This document shows positions 50,222 to 62,379 of a stretch of DNA of 64,000 nucleotides, one piece after another. Location of the stretch: the NCBI RefSeq assembly GCF_003987555.1, contig NZ_NGJW01000007.1, forward strand, positions 1 through 64,000. Reading direction: 5' to 3'. Numbering within the stretch: the first letter of the stretch is position 1; each line of letters starts with the position of its first letter. The stretch is from Vagococcus lutrae (GTDB taxonomy: Bacteria > Bacillota > Bacilli > Lactobacillales > Vagococcaceae). The translations under genes were made by a program, and so were the position numbers. A model generated the notes under the pieces. The model worked only from the letters and a program-made list of their open reading frames with translations, was not told the DNA's origin and ran no database searches.

Positions 50222-50453
50222 AGCGACTCATAAAAGGCTTGACATATCAGGTCTGAAAACACCCTTTCTGTTGGTCATCGTAAATTTTTTAGGTTTCTTT
50301 TTTTTTGAGCTTGATTTATTTTATCTTACTTGATATAAACTCTTGATACGACTAGTTTATCATAATTTCTGTCGATCTTCCCATAAAAATGAAGTTTTAG
50401 CTACCGACAGATTTTTGTGCATATCTAAATTATTTTTACTTTCTATTTTATTA
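50222..50453 (-). promoter_or_regulatory. CRISPR leader region
   Basis: 232 bases between the cas3 stop and the first repeat, with no open frame. It is AT-rich, has an A-tract on the minus strand (about 50298-50310), a TATGAT hexamer that could serve as a -10 box, and an inverted repeat TCTGTCG/CGACAGA at 50368-50374 and 50405-50411. This is the expected place for the promoter of pre-crRNA and for spacer insertion signals. Confidence 0.7.
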
Positions 50454-52655
50454 CTAAGTGTCATCAATTATCAGGTAAAGTCCTTTTTCAGCATCATACT
50501 CACATTCAAAGAGTAACAAGGTTTCATAAGCGGTGATTTCTATCCCTATCCACTCTCCTTTTTGAAAAAGATATGCAGGTATATCTACTTGATACTGTTC
50601 CAGCATTAGTCGTGCTTGACGCTTTTCTTTTGTTAGCTTTTTCTTTTCAGTGGCCGATAACTCTTTATGATGACGACGTTTCAGTGTCGCAATCAATTTC
50701 TCAACATGGAGCCGATTTGCTTCATAAACAGGCTTTGGCATTACCTTATAACTATGAATATTTCGAAACTGCTTTTGAACGTCTTTCTTATCTTTTTGTC
50801 CTTCTATCAACAACTTTAAATAGGCTAGATTATTAGTTACATCATGGTAAAAACGAGTCTTTTCTAGTTTTTCAAGCGTGTAAGTTTGATTAATCAATGC
50901 CACTTTCATCCGTTCATCTAAACGTCCCTTAACACTGTTTAGTGCCTCTTTAGAAATCTGATGAATATCTTTATCTACTACAAAACCAACGCCGCTACAT
51001 CGCTTTTTCCCACCCGTATACACATAGACATTTGTTCCTACATCCTTCTGCCAAGCTCTTTTACGATAACATCGTCCCATTCGTTGAAATAAGCTGTTCA
51101 AGTCTGATAGTTCAGTAAATAAAATATCAAAATCAACATCCAAAGACGCTTCCACTATTTGCGTGGTCAACCAGATGCCACTACTTGTATTATCAACCTG
51201 TCCAAACTTTAAAATCGCTTGTTCTTTTGCCGTGCGGTCTTTTTTGATAAAGTGACTATGAAATAAGTACAGCTCTTCTGAGTTAATAATATCGCTCAGT
51301 TCGTCATATATCTCTCGTGCTTTGCGAACGGTATTACAAATGACTAATAACTTATTCTTATTATAATGCGCTACAATACGCTCAATAGATATCTCTTCTG
51401 AAACCACCTCGACTTCATGACGGTGTAAAAGCGTTTCATCTAAAAAAGGGGCTGAAGGCATTTCAAATGAAAGACCTTTTCTAACTAATAAGTCTAAAAT
51501 ATATGGCGATAACGTCGCTGTGAGTATAGCAAATTGTCCTCCGTAGTCCGTTATTAATTTTAAACCATAGATTAAATAGGCAAGTAAATCAGCAGAATAC
51601 ATTTGAATTTCATCAATAATGACTTTTGAATAAGATAACGTAGCGAGTTTTTGTTCATAGCCGGGATATCTAAATGCAATATCAAAAAGTTGATCCAACG
51701 TGCAAATCGTAAGTGGCAAAGAGAGTTGACGTGTCTTAGTTTCATATTCATCGATGTCCATCATTTGCTCGCTTTTTTCTTCAAACAAAAGATATTGCTG
51801 ATAAGTATCGGAATGAAGTAGTCCTACTCGATTATCATGGGACGTTGTGACTATTTGTTCTGTGATACGTTGATATATTGCGTTGATAGCCGTCCTTAAG
51901 GGCAGTGTAAAAAAGCCTTTAGCTTTTCCAAGCCATAGCAACCCTGCTTCTGTCTTACCTAATCCCGTCTGTGCGACGACCACAACGTTTTGCTCTTGAT
52001 GACGCGTCATATATTGTTGTAAATCATTCCACTCATAGTGAAGTTGTGCTAAAGAATCTTCTAAGAAATCATTAGGATTTTCAACAGGTATATGAGCGCT
52101 CGCTGCATAATCCAAACGGTTTAATAATCCCTTTAACATGACATAATCGTGATAGTTTTCAATTGTCGAGGGTTTTAGCGTGGTATTGATTTTAAAATAT
52201 CTTTTAGAAACAGGTTTAATCGTGCAGCTTTCCATTCCGAGTGCAGCATAAGGAAAGTCAGCTGCTACTTCTTTCATCTCCTCTAAAGCACGGCGATAGT
52301 CTTCCGTCGTAATGTCGCTCATATCTCGTTCATGGTGAAGGGCCACAGCGTAGTTTAAAATCTTTACTTCTGCTTCTGAATAACCACGTGCTCGGAGTTT
52401 TTTATTAGGAATGGTTCCCGTACTTAATAAACCATGAGGTAGTTCCCCTTCTATCGTACGTTTATTTTCATGCACTTTTACCTGAAACTTTGGATTCATT
52501 TTTCCTAAATCGTGATGTAAACAAGCTAAGCGTAATAACTCCCAATTAACGTTGATTGCCGGATATAATGCGTATAGCTCATTCAAATTGGCAATTAATT
52601 GACAGGTATGTTCTACGATGGTTTCACCGTCCGACTTTGCTAAATAGTGTTTCAT
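50454..52655 (-). CDS. cas3: CRISPR-associated helicase/nuclease Cas3
   Basis: The effector that unwinds and degrades DNA after target recognition. The 733-residue protein has an N-terminal HD nuclease domain (His16, then CLHHDLGK with H47, H48, D49) fused to a superfamily 2 helicase: Walker A AQTGLGKTEAGL (about residue 229), DEIQ in VIIDEIQMY (about 350), TATLSP and the RMGRCYRKR motif VI (about 519). All catalytic pieces appear present. It starts 14 bases after cas5 and is the last cas gene. cas4, cas1 and cas2, which often follow, are missing. Confidence 0.95.
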   Translation of the reverse strand: MKHYLAKSDGETIVEHTCQLIANLNELYALYPAINVNWELLRLACLHHDLGKMNPKFQVKVHENKRTIEGELPHGLLSTGTIPNKKLRARGYSEAEVKILNYAVALHHERDMSDITTEDYRRALEEMKEVAADFPYAALGMESCTIKPVSKRYFKINTTLKPSTIENYHDYVMLKGLLNRLDYAASAHIPVENPNDFLEDSLAQLHYEWNDLQQYMTRHQEQNVVVVAQTGLGKTEAGLLWLGKAKGFFTLPLRTAINAIYQRITEQIVTTSHDNRVGLLHSDTYQQYLLFEEKSEQMMDIDEYETKTRQLSLPLTICTLDQLFDIAFRYPGYEQKLATLSYSKVIIDEIQMYSADLLAYLIYGLKLITDYGGQFAILTATLSPYILDLLVRKGLSFEMPSAPFLDETLLHRHEVEVVSEEISIERIVAHYNKNKLLVICNTVRKAREIYDELSDIINSEELYLFHSHFIKKDRTAKEQAILKFGQVDNTSSGIWLTTQIVEASLDVDFDILFTELSDLNSLFQRMGRCYRKRAWQKDVGTNVYVYTGGKKRCSGVGFVVDKDIHQISKEALNSVKGRLDERMKVALINQTYTLEKLEKTRFYHDVTNNLAYLKLLIEGQKDKKDVQKQFRNIHSYKVMPKPVYEANRLHVEKLIATLKRRHHKELSATEKKKLTKEKRQARLMLEQYQVDIPAYLFQKGEWIGIEITAYETLLLFECEYDAEKGLYLIIDDT

Positions 52656-52669
52656 TGCACCCTCTTTTC

Positions 52670-54277
<1,608 letters not shown>

Positions 54278-54281
<4 letters not shown>

Positions 54282-55948
54282 GCTTTCCCTCCGTATTCAT
54301 TCATTTCCACTGGTCCAATAATCCCTGCAACAAAGCTATACCCAATTGTTTTAAAGGTTTCTTCATTTTCAAACACACGATTAAAAAATTGTGGTACTTG
54401 CTGATTTAAATAGGCGTAACAATTAAGAATAACATTCATAAACTCATCTCGGTTACCAATCTTTAGAGCATTTAGCAGTTTATAAGAAACACCATTTACT
54501 TTATTAGGGTTATCGTAGCCTTTCTTAAAATACCATGCGGCTCCTTTAATCTTTTTGATTTCATCTTGCGTTACCTCATTCATTGTTAAAATCCCTCCTA
54601 GAAAATGTTGATTGATTTTTATTAGCGCGTCAATATGCCGTATCTGATAGCCAGGATTTTCCGTTTTCGTTGCCTTATAAACTAGCAGTTTATGTATGAG
54701 CGTCAGCATATTTTCGTTGTTAAATAGTTTTTCCACGACTTTTTGATATAGGGAATACGTTTCACCATTTTCTTTTACCCAAGTATGCAATAGCTGGCTT
54801 AATTCTGCTTCCGACTGATTCAAAATGCGTAACGTATTTTTTGAAAGAATATTAAAACGATACGTTTCATTTTGATACCGGACAACTTGGACATCCTCTG
54901 TTTGCAAGCGAAACTGGTCGCGATCTTGCTTTTGAAAAGCGTGTACTAGTGCACTATAAGTATTGACTTCACGAACGGAAGCACGGTTTAATGTTAAAAC
55001 TTCCATTTTTATCAAATTATTCGTGCGAAGTAGTTCTTCGATACTGCTGTTGGCATTGACAAACATGCCTTGACTGTATACGTACGTAAAACCAGCTGGG
55101 ATACACGCATAGATGAGTTTACATACCGGACAAATGATTAAATCATTAACAAAGTCCCATGCGTGCGAATTTTTTCGATTCACGTCAAAGCCTGTTTTAT
55201 TTAGAAAAGATAGCGTTTCACTCGCGTTTTTAACAGGATTTTCACAGGAACAGCATGTTAATTTATATCGACTCTTATCTGATTCTAAATACTCTAAAAC
55301 AGGAGCTATAAAATACTGTTCGAAATCTTTATAGACATCTTTTTCTTTCGTTTGAGGGTTTAAAAAACTAACACTATCCCATGCGTGTTTGACAATCGTA
55401 TAGATGACATTTTTAGCCGCTAAATATTTACGGCCTTCTGGACTCTCACAATAAGCAATGATTTGTTTAATTCTTCCATACGCCTCTCTGACTTCTTCCA
55501 GTATTTCTGTTTTCTTCTCTTCAAATGTTTCCCTTTTCTTTAATCGACCGATTGCTTTACTTTGTTTGCCCGCTTCTAACATATCAAAGTCATGCTTAAT
55601 CAAAGGATAACTTGCCTTATAACTCGCACTGGTTAAATAACGTTTGCAAACATCTATAATATACGTATTTAATCTTTCCAAATCTTTCTCATCAAAGTTT
55701 TCAAAATTCTCTCTTTCATGTTTTTCTAATGTATCTTTGTAAGCAATGATTTTATACCAAGATAATGTCGGCTTATATGTTTCAATTAAATAATCAAAAT
55801 ACTTAGTAGCAAAATCTTCCAACACAGTAGAATTAAAGCGAAAGCCATTCTCAGTCAACTGCACGTTCTCTTTCCCCACAATGTTAATAAATCCCACACA
55901 TCCAGCATTTTTTTGCCAATCATCTAGTCTCACTCGTATGTCAGTCAT
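54278..55948 (-). CDS. cas8b: CRISPR-associated protein Cas8b (Cst1 type), large subunit
   Basis: The large subunit recognises the protospacer-adjacent motif. The protein of about 556 residues carries two cysteine pairs, in LTCCSCENPV (about residue 234) and IICPVCKLIYACIPAGF (about 272), which probably form a zinc site, as in Cst1-like Cas8 proteins. The rest is poorly conserved and mostly helical. I set the start at 55948, where AGGAGG lies 8 bases upstream; codons for GTG and ATG just before it are too near the ribosome-binding site. It lies 12 bases after cas6. Confidence 0.88.
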
Positions 55949-55960
55949 CTTCATCACCTC

Positions 55961-56686
55961 CTACATTTTTTCAACCATACCGAAACCACTACCTGTCAAG
56001 CTTCCGACACCACTATCGATGAATTCGTTTAACAAATAGGCATTGCCCGTCACTTCAAACGTTCCAATCGAGCCTGCGATTTGTTTTTCATAATGTTTTA
56101 TCACTGTTTTTTTCATCTTGATGGGTGTTAGCGTTAATTTTTCTAAATCGTAGCGAGCAGTCTCACCCAATCGGTCGACCAGTTTAAACGTCATATTTCG
56201 TTTTAAAATGGGGAGGAACTCTTTATCATCGTACGTGTAAAACCAATCTTTTCTCGTTTCTTGATTGTGATGACGACAAATAATTGGCGAGAGTGTACGC
56301 ACTTGTATTTTTTCAGTTACAATAGGTGGCAACGTAACGATGTCGACCTTTTTGACAGTCGTCGTTAAGTCATTCCCCCAAAGGATAGTTTCATTTTTCA
56401 TCGCAAGAAAAGCATTGTAAAAGTTAATCGCAATCTCCGCATCACTCGTGGAAAAATTTATCACAAATTCCCGACTTTCTCCTAGCGTTATGTAAGCCTT
56501 TTCAAATTTTGCTTGAGGTAAGTAAACTGAAAATGTGTAAGGCTTCATCGTGTTATCGTTAAACAAGCGACCATAGAGTTCTTTGTTTTGCTTCGCTAAA
56601 TATGTTTTAATCATCATCATGATTTTACTACGATAATTCATAGGTAGCTTATGTTGAGATGACTCGCATACTATTTTTAACCGCAT
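55961..56686 (-). CDS. cas6: CRISPR-associated endoribonuclease Cas6
   Basis: Cas6 cleaves pre-crRNA within the repeat to leave the eight-base handle. The 241-residue RAMP protein has a conserved start (MRLKIVCESSQHKLPMNYRS) with a His near residue 12 and the C-terminal glycine-rich loop GVGSLTGSGFGMVEK (about residues 225-239), the hallmark of the family. The start follows AGGTGAGGAT. It is the first gene of the cas operon, divergent in position from nothing: ileS lies upstream on the same strand behind a terminator. Confidence 0.94.
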   Translation of the reverse strand: MRLKIVCESSQHKLPMNYRSKIMMMIKTYLAKQNKELYGRLFNDNTMKPYTFSVYLPQAKFEKAYITLGESREFVINFSTSDAEIAINFYNAFLAMKNETILWGNDLTTTVKKVDIVTLPPIVTEKIQVRTLSPIICRHHNQETRKDWFYTYDDKEFLPILKRNMTFKLVDRLGETARYDLEKLTLTPIKMKKTVIKHYEKQIAGSIGTFEVTGNAYLLNEFIDSGVGSLTGSGFGMVEKM

Positions 56687-56784
56687 ATCCTCACCTTTTT
56701 CTATTAGATTAGATTTTATTCTACTTTTATACTAGCATATCCTCGTAGTATTTTCTATAATACGTCTGTTAATTATAAAACAGT
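56687..56784 (-). promoter_or_regulatory. Upstream region of the cas operon
   Basis: The gap between the ileS terminator and cas6 holds the only possible promoter. TATTAT and TATAAA hexamers are present, but no -35/-10 pair of proper spacing is clear. The dyad CTGTT-N8-AACAG at 56766-56783 adjoins the terminator T run and may be an operator. Confidence 0.4.
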
Positions 56785-56837
56785 AAAAAAAAACACTCAC
56801 AATAAAATTCATAAAGACTGAATTTTATTATGAGTGT
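56785..56837 (-). terminator. Terminator after ileS
   Basis: A long stem of about 19 bp (ACACTCA, then AATAAAATTCA, pairing with TGAATTTTATT and TGAGTGT) is followed by nine T on the minus strand. It separates ileS from the cas operon. Confidence 0.88.
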
Positions 56838-56874
56838 CTCACTTAGTGTCTCTTATTTATAGAAAGAGATTATT

Positions 56875-59655
56875 TTATTCAAATCCTTCTGTAACAGCTT
56901 CTGGAAAATTCTTTTCCACAATCTCTGCACAGCGGTCACATAATGTTGGCAATGCTTCATGACTACCTACGTCTTCTTTAACAGCACGACAACGATCACA
57001 CACTTGTCCTTCTGCTTTTTCCACTAAGACGGCTAAGTCTTCAAATTGATGAGCAGCTTCTGGCGCTTCTCCTTCTTTGATTTCTAATTGTGACACGATT
57101 AATAACTGTGCTAAATTACCATCAAAGTTAGTTAAAAATTCTTTCATTTCGCCTTCTGGATAGAATGTTAATTTTGCTTCAAACGATTTTCCAATCAATT
57201 TAGAATTACGAGCTTCTTCTAAGGCTTTCAAGCTTGCATCACGCAATGTCATAAAGACTTTCCATTTTTCTAAAATGTCTTTTTCATTTGGTACATCTTG
57301 TACTCCAGGCATTTCAGCTAATTGTACATAGCTTTCTTCCTCTTTCAAGAATGACCATACCTCTTCAGCTGTATGAGGTAAAATAGGTGTCAATAATTTA
57401 GATAGCGCTACTGCGACATCGTAAAAGACTGTTTGCATGCAACGACGCTCGTAATTATCTTCAGCTTCAATGTATACTACATCTTTAGCAAAATCTAAAT
57501 AGAATGAAGATAAGTCAGAAATACAGAAGTTAACAATCGCTTTATACACGCTAGAGAATGAATAAGAGTCATAGCCTTTCAATACATCTGCCACAATATG
57601 ATTTAAACGAATCATCATATACTGGTCAACAGAACGTAAGTCAGCAAACGCTACTCGGTCAGTCTTAGGTTCAAAGTCTGATGTATTAGCTAATAAGAAA
57701 CGCATTGTATTACGAATTTTACGATAAGTCTCTGATACTTGTTTTAAGGTATTCATATCCACACGCACGTCAGATTCATAGTCAACACTTGCGACCCATA
57801 GACGTAGAATATCAGCACCCATTTGATTAATAACCTTACCAGGTTCAATCGTATTACCTAGTGATTTACTTTGTTTACGTCCTTTAGCATCGAGAGTAAA
57901 GCCTTGCGACAAGACCGCTTTATATGGAGCTACGCCATTGATTGCCACACTCGTTGTAATACTTGAGTTAAACCAACCACGATATTGGTCAGAACCTTCT
58001 AAGTACAAGTCGGCTGGGAAAGTTAAATCATCACGTTGACGTAACACCGCTTCATGAGAAGAACCTGAATCAAACCATACGTCCATAATATCTGTTTCAA
58101 TGCGGAATACGCCATTTGGACTACCTTCATGAGTAAACCCTTCTGGTAATAAATCAACCGGATCCCAATCATACCAAATATGTGAGCCATGTTTAGCAAA
58201 TAGCTCAGCTACATGTTCCGTCGTTTCTGGTGTAATAATCGCTTCTTCATTTTCCGCATAGAAAATAGGTAGAGGAACTCCCCATGCACGTTGACGAGAA
58301 ATTACCCAATCACCACGGTCACGCACCATGTTATATAGACGCGTCATTCCCCAAGGAATCACCCAATCAACTTTTTCAATTTCAGATAAAATATCTTCTC
58401 TGAATTTATCAATTGACGCAAACCATTGAGGCGTCGCGCGGAAAATAACTGGTTTTTTCGTACGCCAGTCATGTGGATAACTATGCGTAAAGAATTCCAT
58501 TTTTAAAAGTGCGCCTTTTTCTTTTAATAGCTCTGTTACCATTGGATTGGCTTTATCGTAGAAAACTCCTTCAAAACCAGGGGCTTCCTCTGTAAAGACA
58601 CCGCGATTATTGACTGGAGATAATACATCCAAGCCATAACGTTGGCCGATTAAGTAGTCATCTTCACCATGTCCCGGTGCCGTATGAACTAATCCAGTCC
58701 CTGCGTCCAATGTAACATGATCCCCTGTCATCACAAGTGATTCACGGTCGTAGAATGGATGTTGAGCTGTTAATTTTTCAAGGTCAGCCCCTTTTATTTC
58801 TTTTACAACGTCATAGTCTGACCATTCTAACTCGTCTACTACTTTCTCTACTAATTCTTTAGCAATCACATATTTTCTATCGCCAACTTGCAATACTTGA
58901 TAGATAAACTCTGGATGAACAGAAATACCTAAGTTAGCTGGAAGCGTCCAAGGTGTTGTCGTCCAAATGACAAAATAAGTATCCGCTGCGTCTAAAACAT
59001 CGCCACCATTCTTCACTTGGAAGGCTACATAGATAGATGGTGACTTCACGTCTTTATATTCAATCTCAGCTTCTGCTAGAGAAGATTCACTTGAAGGTGA
59101 CCAGTAAATTGGTTTTAGCCCTTTATAAATATAGCCTTTTTCAGCCATTTTACCAAAGACGCGGATTTGAGCAGCTTCATAATCAGGGGTTAACGTAATA
59201 TAAGGATTATCCCAATCACCCGCAACTCCTAAGCGTTTAAAGTCTTCACGTTGTTTATCTACTTGAGATAGTGCGTAACGTTCACACTCTGCTAAATACT
59301 CACTGCGTGTCATTTTTTTACGATCGACGCCTTTATTCGTTAAAACTTGTTCAATTGGCAGACCATGCGTATCCCAACCAGGAACATACGGTGCACGGAA
59401 GCCCATCATTGATTTTGAACGCACGATAATATCTTTACTAATTTTATTTAAAGCATGGCCTAAGTGGATATTTCCATTGGCATACGGCGGTCCGTCATGT
59501 AGGACAAAGGTTGGCTTTCCTTCATTAATCTCTTGACGTTTTTCATATACCTTGTTTTCTTCCCACTCTTTTTGCCATTCTGCTTCACGCACTGGTAAGT
59601 TACCACGCATTGGAAAACCTGTTTTTCCTAATTGTAGTGTTTCTTTCATTTTCAT
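56875..59655 (-). CDS. ileS: Isoleucyl-tRNA synthetase
   Basis: Charges tRNA-Ile and edits valine. The 926-residue class I enzyme has the HIGH-type motif [18 protein letters not shown] (about residues 50-67; landmark GNIHLGH), the editing domain with [14 protein letters not shown], the KMSKS equivalent [10 protein letters not shown] (about 592) and a C-terminal zinc site (CDRCR and [12 protein letters not shown]). I chose the ATG at 59655, 8 bases after AGGAG; codons upstream overlap this site. A T-box leader lies directly upstream. Confidence 0.97.
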   Translation of the reverse strand: MKMKETLQLGKTGFPMRGNLPVREAEWQKEWEENKVYEKRQEINEGKPTFVLHDGPPYANGNIHLGHALNKISKDIIVRSKSMMGFRAPYVPGWDTHGLPIEQVLTNKGVDRKKMTRSEYLAECERYALSQVDKQREDFKRLGVAGDWDNPYITLTPDYEAAQIRVFGKMAEKGYIYKGLKPIYWSPSSESSLAEAEIEYKDVKSPSIYVAFQVKNGGDVLDAADTYFVIWTTTPWTLPANLGISVHPEFIYQVLQVGDRKYVIAKELVEKVVDELEWSDYDVVKEIKGADLEKLTAQHPFYDRESLVMTGDHVTLDAGTGLVHTAPGHGEDDYLIGQRYGLDVLSPVNNRGVFTEEAPGFEGVFYDKANPMVTELLKEKGALLKMEFFTHSYPHDWRTKKPVIFRATPQWFASIDKFREDILSEIEKVDWVIPWGMTRLYNMVRDRGDWVISRQRAWGVPLPIFYAENEEAIITPETTEHVAELFAKHGSHIWYDWDPVDLLPEGFTHEGSPNGVFRIETDIMDVWFDSGSSHEAVLRQRDDLTFPADLYLEGSDQYRGWFNSSITTSVAINGVAPYKAVLSQGFTLDAKGRKQSKSLGNTIEPGKVINQMGADILRLWVASVDYESDVRVDMNTLKQVSETYRKIRNTMRFLLANTSDFEPKTDRVAFADLRSVDQYMMIRLNHIVADVLKGYDSYSFSSVYKAIVNFCISDLSSFYLDFAKDVVYIEAEDNYERRCMQTVFYDVAVALSKLLTPILPHTAEEVWSFLKEEESYVQLAEMPGVQDVPNEKDILEKWKVFMTLRDASLKALEEARNSKLIGKSFEAKLTFYPEGEMKEFLTNFDGNLAQLLIVSQLEIKEGEAPEAAHQFEDLAVLVEKAEGQVCDRCRAVKEDVGSHEALPTLCDRCAEIVEKNFPEAVTEGFE

Positions 59656-59680
59656 TCTCATCTCTCCTTTGTCAACATAC

Positions 59681-59920
59681 AAAAAAGCACTTCACCCCTA
59701 AAAGGGACGAAGTGCTCGCGTTACCACCCAAATTTCACTGAAAAGTTATCTCTTGTGACAACGATTCAGTATCTCTCAATTCGTATCGTGAATGACTCGT
59801 CTATTACTACTAGTTTCATAATAGCAGGACATGAATGATATTATTATCAACAGGGACTATCAGTCTCACACTATCACTGACTCGCTTTAGGTATGTGGAT
59901 AACAATGTGTTTCATGGCAA
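59681..59920 (-). promoter_or_regulatory. T-box leader of ileS
   Basis: The minus strand carries the T-box sequence GGGTGGTAACGCG (59717-59729) followed by a terminator (stem AGCACTTC.../...GAAGTGCT, 59686-59716, then six T). An ATC in AATATCATTC (about 59836-59845) may be the isoleucine specifier. Uncharged tRNA-Ile would allow readthrough into ileS. Confidence 0.9.
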
Positions 59921-59923
59921 CCT

Positions 59924-60616
59924 TTATTTTATTTCATCTAATTCGATAGCTTTAGTATGCCCATCTTCAACCGATGTGTCAACTACTTCTTCCGAATTTT
60001 CTTCATTTGTTTCTTCTGTTTCTTCCGCATTGTTTTTGCTTAAAATGCGTTGAACGTTTGAATGGCTATCATCCATGTAAGATGAAAATGGTTTTAATAG
60101 CTCATCCCATTCACCACTTTTAATCGCTTCTAATTGTGATTCTAAAAGTAATGATAAATTACGATGGAATTCACGTGTTTTCTTTTTCAATGCATCTGTT
60201 TCATACGCTAATTGTGAAGTTTGATCTTCTGCATGTTTTAAAATACTTTCAGCTTTTTGGTTAGCTTCTAAAACAGTCTTTTCAGCTGTTGCTTTTGCTT
60301 CTGTCAGAATCGTATTCGCTTCTGCTTTTGCAGACGTTACCGTTACTTCTGATTCACGAGTCGCACTGTCTTTCAATTTATCAGCAGTGTCTTGCGCCAC
60401 AATGATAGATTGATTTAAAGCATCTTTTAATTCGTTAAAGTACGTTAACTTTTCTTCTGCATGTTTTAATGATTTCTCTAATTCACGATTTTTTCTAATT
60501 GCTTCTTCATAGTCTTCAATTACTTGGTCTAAAAATTCATCGACTTCGTCCGGATTATATCCGCGCATTTTGTTTGCGAATGATTTATTCTTGATATCTA
60601 ATGGAGTTAATGCCAT
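59924..60616 (-). CDS. divIVA: Cell-division protein DivIVA
   Basis: DivIVA binds curved membrane at the septum and poles and organises division. The 230-residue protein begins MALTPLDIKNKSFANKMRG, followed by YNPDEVDEFLDQV (about residues 20-32), the conserved membrane-binding and dimer region. A long coiled coil (about 33-160) and a Glu/Thr-rich acidic tail follow. It is the last gene of the division cluster, 14 bases after ylmH. Confidence 0.95.
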   Translation of the reverse strand: MALTPLDIKNKSFANKMRGYNPDEVDEFLDQVIEDYEEAIRKNRELEKSLKHAEEKLTYFNELKDALNQSIIVAQDTADKLKDSATRESEVTVTSAKAEANTILTEAKATAEKTVLEANQKAESILKHAEDQTSQLAYETDALKKKTREFHRNLSLLLESQLEAIKSGEWDELLKPFSSYMDDSHSNVQRILSKNNAEETEETNEENSEEVVDTSVEDGHTKAIELDEIK

Positions 60617-60629
60617 TTCCTGTCACCTC

Positions 60630-61424
60630 TTAGTTATTATTTGTCATGATACCTATAATGATACGATATTTTTGCTTTTTTGTCATACCATCCACTGCTT
60701 TTACTTGAATTCTTCCAAAACCTCTAATCGAGATAATATCTAATGGTTCTAACACACTGTCTGGGCGTGTGATTTCCGTCCAATTTAATTTTACTTTTTT
60801 CGACTCTATCAATTGCTTAGCGCGTTGTCTAGATATAGCTAAACTTTCCGATATAACGGTATCCACGCGCATAGAGCTAGCCGTAATACTACGTTCTTCC
60901 CACTCTTCTTCTGCTTGAATTAAGTCACCCACAGATATTTCCGTCAATTTAACTGGAAAGTTTGCAATTTTATCTACTTGCGTCATCACAAATGGCCATT
61001 TTGCTTTATCACAGATAAAATGCCACGCACCCGTTTCATTCGTGATAATATCGCCAAAGTATTCACGACCAAGACCCACGCTCATCAATGTTCCCAAAAT
61101 TTTCCCGTGAGTTAGCGTTGCGAATTTCGTGGGATACGTTATTTCACAGTACATGACATCAAAATCTTCTTGTGACGGGACGTAATAGATGGGGTAGATT
61201 AAAGCACGTTTTCTTTCTGCCTTTTCATAGCCACCAAAAAACATGAACGCATAGTCATCTTGATACTGTCCGACAATGCTCTCGAGAATAAACTGCTGAC
61301 GAGGGTCTAAAAAATTCGTCAAGACTGGTGCATAGTAACGATCAACTTGTTCCACCCAGTCTTCAATTAAATCAACAAAAGGGTGTTCATCTTTACGAAA
61401 ATGTTGATAAACATTTGCATTCAT
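60630..61424 (-). CDS. ylmH: YlmH-type S4-domain RNA-binding protein
   Basis: A 264-residue protein of the YlmH family with an N-terminal region (about 1-175, DPRQQFILESIVGQY at about 41) and a C-terminal S4 domain (RVDTVISESLAISRQRAKQLIES, about 185-207; landmark SRQRAKQLIE). YlmH homologues act in ribosome quality control by supporting alanine tailing on stalled 50S subunits (RqcP2). Clustering with sepF and divIVA is conserved in Firmicutes. Confidence 0.9.
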   Translation of the reverse strand: MNANVYQHFRKDEHPFVDLIEDWVEQVDRYYAPVLTNFLDPRQQFILESIVGQYQDDYAFMFFGGYEKAERKRALIYPIYYVPSQEDFDVMYCEITYPTKFATLTHGKILGTLMSVGLGREYFGDIITNETGAWHFICDKAKWPFVMTQVDKIANFPVKLTEISVGDLIQAEEEWEERSITASSMRVDTVISESLAISRQRAKQLIESKKVKLNWTEITRPDSVLEPLDIISIRGFGRIQVKAVDGMTKKQKYRIIIGIMTNNN

Positions 61425-61455
61425 AGATAATCACCCTTTCACCTATTATATTTGC

Positions 61456-61716
61456 TTATAGAAACATCCAAACTAAGCGGATTAATAATGAAGATGCAAC
61501 ATTTAATACAATTAATGCCACCATAATCGTAAAACTCATAAATCCAATGTTTAAATTTAAACGATCAAATAATTTTAAATATGGTTCACAAATTCGTGTT
61601 AAAAACTCGCCAATGGCGGTGTCATAACCACCTGGAAACCATGATAAAAGGGCATAAATGATTAAACATGTTGAATACACATTCGTAAATGTTCTAATAA
61701 ATGTAATTAAAAACAA
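61456..61716 (-). CDS. ylmG: YggT-family membrane protein YlmG
   Basis: An 86-residue protein with two membrane helices (about residues 1-22 and 60-82) separated by the conserved loop SWFPGGYDTAIGEFLTRICEPYLKLFDR (landmarks SWFPG and EPYLKLF). The YggT family is found in division clusters and in plastids, where relatives affect thylakoid or nucleoid organisation; in bacteria its role is uncertain. It lies 31 bases before ylmH and 15 bases after sepF. Confidence 0.9.
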   Translation of the reverse strand: MFLITFIRTFTNVYSTCLIIYALLSWFPGGYDTAIGEFLTRICEPYLKLFDRLNLNIGFMSFTIMVALIVLNVASSLLIRLVWMFL

Positions 61717-61731
61717 ACCGACACTTCCTTT

Positions 61732-62346
61732 TTAAAACTCAGTAAATTGAGTTTTCAATAGACTTTTTGCCACATCACTATCAATCTCCATGTTTGGCGG
61801 TGTGCAGATGAAAAGCTCATCCCCTAAACGCTGAATATCGCCATCCAAAGCATATACTACCCCTGTTAAGAAATCGACAATACGACGGGCTTGCGCTTCT
61901 TCCATCACTCGAAAATTAATAATCACTACTTCACTTCTGAAAATAGCTTTGGCAATTGTTTTAGCTTCTGTATATGTTCTCGGTTCTAATATCAACACTT
62001 TTTTCACTTGACTATCATCCTTCACCTTTGGTCCTGCTGACGACTGTGCAGATTGCTTCATCCTTAACACGTTATCTTGTTTTGGTTGAACGCGTTCATT
62101 TTGCATTTGAGGTCGCGCTTCATGCGACGACTGACGACGGTTCTCCATAGGTGGCGTATTAGTATACGCCTCTTGCTTTTTAACTGGCTCAGACATTTGC
62201 GAACGTAAAGGTTGGCGGGGCGCACTCGCTTTCGGTTCTTCTGGTGCTTGATACGTATTTTGAGTGTCGTTTACTACCACCTCATCATCTGCTCCATCTA
62301 AACCAAAAAAACGTTGAATTTTTTCAGTTGCTGCTGTAAAATCCAT
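61732..62346 (-). CDS. sepF: Cell-division protein SepF
   Basis: SepF links FtsZ filaments to the membrane in Gram-positive bacteria. The protein of about 204 residues has the N-terminal amphipathic membrane-targeting helix (MDFTAATEKIQRFFGL), a long low-complexity linker rich in Gln, Pro and Ser (about 25-110) and the conserved C-terminal domain (VLILEPRTYTEAKTIAKAIF and LTGVVYALDGDIQRLGDELF). I chose the ATG at 62346 because AAGGG is 11 bases upstream; a GTG 12 bases earlier overlaps it. Confidence 0.94.
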   Translation of the reverse strand: MDFTAATEKIQRFFGLDGADDEVVVNDTQNTYQAPEEPKASAPRQPLRSQMSEPVKKQEAYTNTPPMENRRQSSHEARPQMQNERVQPKQDNVLRMKQSAQSSAGPKVKDDSQVKKVLILEPRTYTEAKTIAKAIFRSEVVIINFRVMEEAQARRIVDFLTGVVYALDGDIQRLGDELFICTPPNMEIDSDVAKSLLKTQFTEF

Positions 62347-62379
62347 ATTTTTGCACACCCTTTTCCTTTTCTAATTAAT

